Source of the DNA: Membranipora membranacea
Lineage: Eukaryota > Bryozoa > Gymnolaemata > Cheilostomatida > Membraniporidae
DNA length: 64,000 nucleotides
Assembly: GCA_914767715.1 (NCBI GenBank)
Contig: OU612066.1
Coordinates: 34,322,283 to 34,386,282 of the forward strand
Reading direction: 5' to 3'
The notes under the pieces: model-generated
Told to the model about the DNA's origin: nothing
The model's database searches: none
What the model saw: only the letters and a program-made list of their open reading frames with translations
Program-made: the position numbers and the translations under genes
Part shown: positions 55,403-64,000 of the stretch, piece after piece
Numbering within the stretch: the first letter of the stretch is position 1
How the letters are laid out: each line of letters begins with the position of its first letter

Positions 55403-57570
55403 TTCACTATAATGCGGAAATGCGGAACTTCTCTTGAAAGTACGCGTTAGCACGTGTGTTTCTCATTTTTACGATAACATTACTAAAATGCGGAAATTTG
55501 GAAAACACTTTTTAATTTGTTAATTGAATCCTACAAAGCCAATCAGAAGTGGTCATCTCATGTTATGCCTAATCCAAAACATGGTCAGGTCATGCATGGT
55601 GGTTTTCTTCTTTTAGAAAGTTCTGTAAAACTGCAAACCCTTCTCTTCTAGTGTAGACTACGCCGCTGTAGAGTTTTTCATTCCAGACATAGGTAATGGT
55701 TTATTTCCTTGCATAGTAGTAACACTTTTTAATTAAACAAAATGTTTCCAATGTTTGTATAATATATATATGTGTGTGTGCGTGTGTGTGTACGTGTGTG
55801 TGTATGTAGGTAGGGGCTCAAGTTCTTGTCACTTGTGCGTGGTTTGGTGCATTCGAACTAAGCTGATAACTTCAACTTGATCCGACCTCCACTCTTGCAT
55901 CACATGGCGTGCACCACTTTGTCCATGATGAGTTGAGTGTGGATGCTTGGGCCTCTGAACATAAAAGGGGCCCATGTGTGGATGCATTATACTCACTCAC
56001 TGTATAAAGGCTTTATGTCTATTTCGATGTGAAAATGGCATTTTTTGAACTCATAGAAAACAACATATGCTGTGCTTGAAAGACCTCCATCAGTAGATCA
56101 CTTACGCTCGGTTCCCTCTTGCATGCTGCGGGAGGTCATTGTTCTAAAGTTTTTGTTTGGAAATCAGTGGGGACATATTCTTTGCCTATTCTTGTCTTGT
56201 CTTATGTGGGGGGAGGGTAGTGGTATGAGACCGTACTCTCCAGGGAACAGGTGATTAACAGTTAACACCCCTGGTGCTCAAAGACCCCTGGACAATTTTT
56301 GATTATAACTGAGAGGACACATCCTTGATGTTAGAAGGATGAGTAGTTCTGTCGGTCGGTTTTTGTGATTATGAAAGTATGATGTTGGTTGAAGTTGTTT
56401 TCTTTGGTATGGGGGTAGGGAGAAGAGACGAGAGCCGGGATTGAACCTGGGACCTCACGCTTTATAGCAAGGGTCGTGATCATTTGCGATTTCAAAGCTT
56501 CTTCGCCTTGTCGTAATTGATTTTGTACTCAACCACAGAAATATCAATTGAATTCTCAAAATATGATGTCCTGTTATCATCATCATCATCATCATGGCAT
56601 CATAGGGTCAACTTTCTAATTATCGACAGTGTGACAATAAAAAAGGATTGATAACAACAGGGTACGTAATAACTATAACTAAGTATGGGCCTATTTTGTT
56701 ATCACTACACTTCTGTTGCAAGTTACCATTAGGTAGGGAATAAAAATACGGATGTTTTTCCCATAGCTAACTTGCTTGATTGGTTGGTTTTATCAAGCAC
56801 AGTTGCTGTTGCCTCCATTAAAAGGTGTGATAAAACGACTAGTCTTTTTATGATACGCATACAAATACTCTTCATATCACACCAAGAATTGAGTTTGGTT
56901 TGGTGTATGCCATATGGCAGAATTGAACAATGATTTTCAAGCCTACTATATCAGGTGCTTAATCATACGATTTTGGTCCTCCTTCTTTTGATATCCACTT
57001 AGGACAGCTAAAATAAGGGAGACAAATGATTTGACTTAGAGTGAAGTATGGTTGTTCTTAGAAATGTACATGTAGTTGTATTCAGACAACTAGAAATTTG
57101 TTAATTTATCCATCTTGCTTCCTAACGTATTACTTCTGAAGACCATAACCCACATTGCATTGAAAGGAAATATCGAAAAAAAATGCTGTACAGTGTGTAT
57201 TTTACCTAGGCCTGTAAGTGCATGAATTTGTTTGTTGCACGAAAACGATTACTTTCTATTACTGGTGATTGGCTTACTGATAGAAGAGTGATTGGCGGTC
57301 TTCATACTCATTTCTATCTATTAAGAACTGTTACCGGAACAAAGAGCAGTGTAAGTCGGCTACCTATACACTTTTTAGGAACATCAAGTCTAGATGACAA
57401 AGATATGTCTGTGGGCTTTTCATTTTTCCCATAAGATAACTTCAGAATTTTTCAGATGCTGTGTAAACATATGCTTTAGAATTTAGATGATTTGTTCGCT
57501 GAGTTGTCTGCTCACACTTACCGAGAAAGTAATTGTGAATGAAATGTAATGTGCACTTGTAGGGTGTAGC
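55403..57570. other. Non-coding interval with simple repeats and a SINE relic
   Basis: It holds a (GT)n tract about 55770-55806, a TCA/ATC triplet run about 56577-56596, and a tRNA-like B-box relic at 56425. I see no gene. Confidence 0.6.
56425..56480 (-). repeat. tRNA-derived SINE relic (B-box half)
   Basis: The minus strand contains AGGTCCCAGGTTCAATCCCG, a good polymerase III B box with T-arm-like flanks. No acceptor stem or anticodon arm folds around it, so it is not a tRNA gene. Confidence 0.45.
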
Positions 57571-60168
57571 CATAGACTTAATATACTACCTAGACAGGCC
57601 AATAGCATTCAATACTGTCCCACTTAAATAGCACGACATGACGTAATCAGTTTGTGCTGTGAGTCATAGTTTACTATATACCATTCAATGATACATGTGA
57701 AAAATCAAGGGACGCTGGGCATGATATCAGCCCCTGTCCAGCCCCTTATCATTCAAACACAAAGAAAATTGGTGAGTGTATGTAAAAGACCTTTCCGCAC
57801 GAGATGCAATTCATAATTTGTCTCCAGAACCAAAATTTTGTATGAAAAGAGGCAATCATTAGCCAATAAACATTGAAATAAATACAGCCATTTACCCTCA
57901 GCACTTCCATCACTACTATAAAAATGTAAAGAATACCTATAACACAAGATCACAAATATTTTGTTGGATGAGCTAGATCTAAGCACCAGCACCACTCCAT
58001 CACCATTTTTTTCTTTAAAATTCTTCGTAGTTGTGACTAAACACAACCAGTCTGCTCAAAATGGATTGCTAATTTTATTGTAGCTTCACAAGAAAGAATA
58101 GATCTGTGCGGTTAAATGAGTATGCAAACTACAGTTAGCTGTTGTTCCGGAGTACGTATGATGAAGCTAGAGAATGTGACAATAACTTAAAATGATATAC
58201 TTTAATTCTGCAGTCAAAATCTAATGGCATTTACCGTGGCCAAACTTAATTTTGCCGATGCCGGTAAGGTTCTTTGAGTTTATAAATGTGATATCGGCGT
58301 CAACCTAGAATGTCAATTGCCTCCCCGACCTATACACAGAAACAGCACCGTGAAAAAATAAGTTATTACTGAGATGTCTAAAACTGTTTTTAACAAAATT
58401 GCGTCCGATGAAGGCCATCCTCTTTTTAGTCGTGTTGTTTTCAGCTGTGCAAAGGTATCATCTGCTCGTCTAAATACCATCTATCGCCCACCAAAGTGCA
58501 GGACACGAAAGCTTTTTCCATACTACATGTCAGCTCACAACAGAATTTAAAATGTTCATTTTCATGTACCAGTCCAATCTTATCGCCTGTTGATACAATG
58601 ATTGTTATAATAAGCTAACCCTAACCAGAACAAGTCATCATCTGAGAGAATGGAACTACATGTAATGATGAAACTCCAGAGGAAAAAGGATGGAAGCAGT
58701 GACTCTAATAATTTCCAAAACTGGAAAATGAAATACCGTGGTCAAACTTATTTATGCAGATGCCGGTAAGGTTATTTGAGTTTTTAAGTTTATCAATGTG
58801 ATGTCAGCTTCAACAGTGAATGTCAATTCGAGTGATATTTGAAAAGTACAATTCCTGTAATGATCATTATTATTATTCTTATTGTTACATTCTCATTATT
58901 CTTATTCAATAGTTAATAATTGCCATAAAAATTATTTCAGTTTCGATCTAGGTGGGGCCCTGCAGACATCTCCATACTTCTCAAGATAGTGCAGCACACT
59001 CAACAGTGATTACTGTATAATTGACAATGTCTCCTTACAGAGGGATTTTTTAGTCATTGCCAAAGGGATTGTTGCTGCTCATTAAATCAAAAACTTCTCT
59101 GGCTGTCTAAATAAAGGGTTCAGCAACGTTATTTTGTGGCTCAGACGGGGTTCCATACTATTAGCCTTTATTCATACTAAACCTCAGCTCATACCATCTA
59201 AAATTTATTGCAGGCTGCGGAGGTTTGTGCTTGTGAGCAGCTGTGATGCATATGAGAACGCAACATTCGGCTGAGTCTAACAAAAATGCTGGTAATCATT
59301 TGGCAAGAATTTTTTTCCAGTCTTGGAAAATATTAGAGTCACTGCTTCCATCCTTTTTCCTCTGTAGCTTCATCATTACATGTAGTTCCATTATCTCAGA
59401 TGATGAGTGTTCTGTTGTAGTAACTACTTATTTTCACACTGCTATTTCTGTGTATAGGTCAAGGAAGCAATTGACATTCAATGTTGACGCCGATATCACA
59501 TTGATAAACTCAAAGAACCTTACCGGCATCGGCAAAATTAATTTTGGCCACGGTAAAGGCCATTAGATTTTGACTACAGTCCTGAAGTATAATAATTTAA
59601 AGTTATTTTCACATACTCTAGCTTCATAATCAATTTACAGCACAGATATATTCTTCCTTGTGAAGCGACAATAAAGTTTGCAATCAATTTTGAGCTGGTT
59701 GTGTTCAGTCACAACTAGGAATAATTTTGAAGAAAAAAGCGAAGATGGTGGTGGTGATTAGATCTGACCCATCAAACAAAATATATTGTTGATATTGTGT
59801 TATAGGTATTGAGGTATAGGTATGAGGGTAAATGGCTGTATTTATTTCAATGTTTATTGGCCAATGATTGTATCTTATCATAAAAAGTTCCGGTTCTGGG
59901 GACAAATTATTAATACCATCTCGTGCGGAAAGGTCTTTTACATGCACTCACCAATTTTCTTTGAGATTGAATAATAAGGGGCTGGACAGGGGCTGATATC
60001 ATGCCCAGCGTCCCTTGATTTTTCACATTATTTCTTTGAATGGTATATATAGTAAACTATGGCTCCTAGCACAAACTAATTACGTCATGTCGTGCTATTT
60101 AAGTGGGACACATTATGTTCAGCGAAGCATAAGCTTTGTCCTGTCTAGGTAGTATATTAAGTCTATGG
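57571..60168. mobile_element. Large inverted-repeat (foldback) element 1
   Basis: Arms about 57571-58323 and about 59464-60168 are inverted copies. Outer ends share CATAGACTTAATATACTACC and its complement. Inner blocks share CGTGCGGAAAGGTCTTTTAC, GGGGCTGGACAGGGGCTGAT and GATGCCGGTAAGG or complements. A further degenerate copy of the inner arm lies at about 58725-58830 in the same orientation as the left arm. No transposase is recognisable in the central about 1.1 kb. It is likely a non-autonomous element with arms of about 0.7 kb. Confidence 0.88.
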
Positions 60169-60586
60169 GTGTAGCTGCGGCGAGCCATTGTCACTATTAG
60201 GCCAGAAGCAGCCTAGCTGTAACTGCTCTATAAAATAATAGCACGGACAATTTATGATGGCAGGAAACTGATAGCATAATATACTTCATTGATGTTTCTT
60301 CTGTAAAATTCACCGGGTGTACCCAGTTGTAGTGGTCATATTTAGAAATTAAAAGGTGTTTTGTTTTTGCATTATATGTGTGGGGACATAACTCCTATTC
60401 TGTGTAATCTTACTAATCTAATCTTCAGGGAATTCCAGGTTGAAACTGCATTGTGGGATTTTGTTGACTTGCCAATTTATTTACCAAGTAAACTTGCAGA
60501 AGTCTGCTCGTGTTAGATCAGAACAAATTTAAAATTTTCAATAAGTATAATGTCAGATCTTTATGAGATTAGTATGATACTGTCTT

Positions 60587-61250
60587 GCGGCAGCATATCC
60601 GCAATATTTCTCAAAATTGCATATAATAAGTGAAATGTTAAGAATTCAATAAAAGTGTTTCTAGGGTGGAACAACGTGGTGAATCCAAAATTAAGATTGT
60701 ACGCAGTTGTAGCGATCATGTCAGCGGCAGCACGGCAGCATATCCTCATTTCTTTTAAAAATTGCTTCTAATGAGTGAAATATTAAGAGTTTAAATAAAA
60801 GGTGTTTCAAGGGTATAACAACATGCTGAATATAAAAAAGTAGGGTGTAACCTAGAACAAGTTTTATCCGATTGCCTGCATGCCTATTGCTCCCAATCCA
60901 CTGGTCATGCCGCGGCGTGACCAGTGGATCGGGAGCCACAGCTCGGAATGCAGGCAAATGGACCAAACTTGGTCTAGTGTACCCAGTCGTAGCAATCATG
61001 TCAGCAGAAGATCGGCAGCGCGGCAGCATATCGCAATTTTTCTCAAAATCGCTAATAATAAGTGAAATGTTTCGAGTTTAAAACAAGGGTATATCTAGGG
61101 TAGAACAACATGCTGAATCCAAAACTGAGAGTGTACCCGGTTGTAGCAATCATGTCAGCGGCAGCGCGGCAGCATACCTGCAATTTTCTTCACAATCGGT
61201 TAGGTAAGTGAGATGTCAAGTGATTAATATGGTCAGCAGGAAACACGACT
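60587..61250. repeat. Tandem array, unit about 146 bp, about four copies
   Basis: Unit starts (CGGCAGCATATC) occur near 60588, 60733, 61021 and 61167. Shared phrases are AATAAGTGAAATGTT, TAGGGTAGAACAACATGCTG, TGTACCCAGTTGTAGCAATC and ATGTCAGCGGCAGC. The second unit is about 142 bp longer because a hairpin repeat is inserted at 60852-60976. Confidence 0.88.
60852..60976. repeat. Short foldback hairpin repeat, copy 3 (complete)
   Basis: Two arms of about 55 nt meet at CATGCCGCGGCGTG. The stem includes CCACTGGTCA/TGACCAGTGG, GCTCCC/GGGAGC, TTGCCTGCAT/ATGCAGGCAA and CTAGA-CAAGTTT with its complement. It interrupts a unit of the tandem array. Confidence 0.9.
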
Positions 61251-62242
61251 ATATGTATGATTTAACAAGATATTATATCACATCATTTTAAAAGGTGGTC
61301 AGCTACAGCACTACATCTCAACGAGAACAAGACAAAAAGCAGCCTAGACATAAGACTGCTCAAAACATGATAGCGTGAGAAAAAATTTGATGTAGGAAAA
61401 AAGTGTGTACCCAGTTGAAGAGGTCAGCCGCAGCACTACTGCATATACCAAATATTCACACTATCGATATGTGATTAGTGGGAAGTCAAGAGTTTGATGC
61501 AGTTGGCACAAGTCAAGACTATAGTTTGTACTGGGTTCTATATTGTATATGTTTTATCATTGCATGAGATGGTTGATGAGAGACAGCGTTACCGCAGATC
61601 CCCATATCAAGTCATTAGCATGTTAGGAAAGTATGCGAAGCTGGCATATCTAAGTTATTAAGACTCTGACAGTTTGGTTTCTTTCTGAAAAGTGAGGCAC
61701 CCATTGAACTCTTTGCTCATGTGTTATGCAAAAGATATCCAGCCAAAAAATGACATAAGAGGCAATTGACACGTCAAAAATGTTGTTTGTAATTGCCCCA
61801 AGGCAGTGGTCTTAAGACCATACAATATCATACTAGCATCAATTATCCTGCCATCAAGTATTTATAATCTTTGAAACTAGTCCCATAAGACGTTTGACAT
61901 AATTCAATTGAAATTTTTCAATTTGTGCTGGTCTGATACGAGGTGCCTTCTCTACAAGTTTACTTGGTGAATTAATTGCCATGTCAACAAAATCCCACAA
62001 TGCAATTTCAACCTGGAATTCCCTGATGATTAGATTACTTAGATTACACAGAATAGGAGTTTTTTGCCCCACACATATAATGCCAAAACAAAACACCTTT
62101 TAATTTCTAAATATGACCAGTAAATCTGGGTACACCCGGTGAATTTTACAGAACATACACCAATGAAGTATAAAAAGTGATCAGTATCCTGCCATCAAAT
62201 ATTGTCCGTGCCATAACAACTTATGCTATAGCTGCTTCTGGC

Positions 62243-64000
62243 CTATATATGTAGGTCATGAGGTTGATATCTCACCCATGTAAACCTGATATAATTGTGC
62301 TCCACATCTTCAAGATGATGTAAATAAGTTTCATAGACAAGCACGCTATACAGTGCACCTTTTAGAATAAAAATAACACTTTGGTAATATGCTTTACTGA
62401 ACAGCTAAGTGTTAATTTAATTACCACTCCAGGTCTTGGGATTCTGCTCACAGTATTGTTTATTAGACAGCTCATAGTACATCATTCCCTATAGTAATTT
62501 TTTGCAATGGATAACCCTCGGGTAAAATACTATTTGCACAAAAAAACGCAGCCTCCTCGCTGCTCTTTGCCTCGACTCTATATCTATAAACACAACGCTG
62601 AGAAGTGGCATATTTGGTTCCATCGATTCTCCATGTTACTTACCATTTTAGATGTGTGGTAGCGAAGATATCAGATGTTCACTGGTTACTCACAGGAAAT
62701 GCCACTGTTTTGACTGCAGTGCTCAGCACTATACAATATGCATGTCTAACAAGCAAAAGTGATGGTAAGTTGACTTAGTCAAAAATCTTAAAAAATTCCT
62801 GCATAATGTGAAAAAAAGCTTGAGTTGCTTGGTAAATAGCGTCAACATGCTTGGATTTTATTTCATGAAAGATCTGCAGCTATTCATTTATACCCATTGA
62901 GCTCCCTCAATTCATCAGTAGCGGAACAACTAATACATAACGATGTTCAATTATTGGCAATCTACCTCAAAAATCCAACGCCATCATTTTTTAAGTAGCT
63001 TGGCAATGGATTTGGTTGTAATTGTACTTGTTGTACTTATTGTACTTGTAGAACTGAGTGTCACCAAAAGTTAATTCAATCTGTGAGTGAATGCGGATCG
63101 TGTTACTTTCACAATGCCATGTAAGGACAATGCTTCATGCATGACCATGATCATCCACAAAGTTACATGGAAAGGAGTCTATTCATGTTGAGGTTATCTC
63201 GGTAACTTTTGGCATTTCATGCTGCAAGTGATATGTTCAAGATCTATCTCAGTTGGCTCATATTCCCTGAATGATCACGAGTAGATATTGATCATAGCAC
63301 TTGCTCCATGATCAAGACTCTTCTGACAACATAAATACGCTGAAATAGTGGTTTGACAGCAGGTATTTTATAACAATATTTGTTCAAAATACCTCAAATA
63401 TGTGAGTGCCCTACCCACTGGTCCAATTACTCCTGAAAATCTGTTGTGCCGATTGCATGGCCCGAAATAAGCACCATACGCAGTAGCGCGTGGAGTTACT
63501 AAACAGACTACTTATAGTAAATCCATCTGACTTATACCCTCCCCAACCACGCAAGTCTCTTACATTCTTAGGTTGGTGTAAAGAAACCACTGAAGTAATT
63601 AATAGACAGTAACAAATGATTCCCTCTATATTATATATTTTATATTTCAGGTGGTGTGCTGATGTTATGCTGCATATTTATATATGATGGTGAAGAATAG
63701 CAGTCAGTTGAGAAAAAAAGAAAGAAGTATTATTGTGAAGCTTAACTTATCCCGTGGCCGCATGTCTGAAATCCAACTATCGTCCAGTACTTAAACTCAA
63801 ACTACATTATAACTTACATAAATTTTTTTTTTGAAGACAACAAAATTGTTCAATCCTGGTCACAATATCGTTGAGCATGGACTAGTATAATACATGCCCA
63901 CAACTAGGGGTGAAATTAGGAGTTGAATTTCGGATATATGGCATTGGATCCAACAACAAACCTTATCGGATATGTGATAGACCAGATCCAAGATGATGAA
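62243..64000. other. Non-coding interval with one weak candidate exon
   Basis: On the plus strand 62652-62764 is bordered by TTTTAG and GTAAGT and is open in one frame, with a hydrophobic stretch (NATVLTAVLSTIQYACL). I recognise no family and see no partner exon. The rest is AT-rich without a gene. Confidence 0.35.

Larger units (their letters stand above)
60200..62242. mobile_element. Large inverted-repeat element 2 with internal tandem array
   Basis: Arms about 60200-60545 and about 61900-62242 are inverted copies; shared blocks are GCCAGAAGCAGC, CACGGACAAT, CCGGGTGTACCCA, GGAATTCCAGGTTGAAA and ATTGTGGGATTTTGTTGAC or complements. Between them lie about four tandem units of about 146 bp. 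The element starts 32 bp after element 1 ends. Confidence 0.85.

Noticed and set aside
59243-59566. Plus-strand 107-codon frame inside foldback element 1
   Set aside because: It runs into the inverted-repeat arm and shows no transposase motif; length is explained by chance.

Overview
This is nuclear DNA from an animal, probably a marine invertebrate; I cannot name the phylum from sequence alone. Coding regions are split into many short exons with standard GT-AG borders and AT-rich introns. The window holds metazoan families (a receptor tyrosine phosphatase, an STK31-like Tudor protein, PLD6/Zucchini, TVP23, cathepsin L, a class A GPCR) and many foldback and retroelement remnants. I found no bacterial or phage features.

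Layout. Positions 283-16729 (minus) hold most of a receptor-type protein tyrosine phosphatase: a membrane anchor, a long basic/serine-rich tail, a first phosphatase domain (D1) with altered active-site loops, and the start of a second domain (D2) that runs off the left edge. Its introns contain an intact tRNA-Phe gene and a 0.7-kb palindrome. Positions 16730-22985 hold only weak candidate exons. A complete 216-residue TVP23 gene (22986-26277, minus) is divergent from a complete PLD6/Zucchini gene (26517-27360, plus), with 239 bp between their start codons. Tail to tail with PLD6 lies a 22-exon gene (27724-42007, minus) encoding a 904-residue RRM-Tudor-coiled-coil protein. It is related to STK31 but its kinase domain stops inside the N-lobe. 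One of its introns carries an intronless 243-codon gene on the opposite strand (31943-32674).

From 43.5 kb rightwards the sequence is mostly transposon graveyard: two broken tyrosine-recombinase (DIRS-like) retroelements, one interrupted by a TTAA-flanked MITE; a 471-bp tandem duplication; a GPCR pseudogene with an internal deletion; a non-LTR retroelement fragment; a cathepsin L pseudogene; and two adjacent large inverted-repeat elements (57.6-62.2 kb), the second with a 146-bp tandem array split by a smaller hairpin repeat.

Functional reading. PLD6/Zucchini (piRNA biogenesis nuclease) and an STK31-like Tudor protein (STK31 is germline-expressed in mammals) lie next to each other, so the 26.5-42 kb stretch is a candidate germline small-RNA neighbourhood. 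Its most unusual parts are the RRM at the front of the STK31-like protein, the missing kinase C-lobe with a palindromic insertion in the last intron, and the nested unknown gene. Exon models were built by hand from splice sites and reading phase. They agree in phase throughout but were not tested against transcripts.
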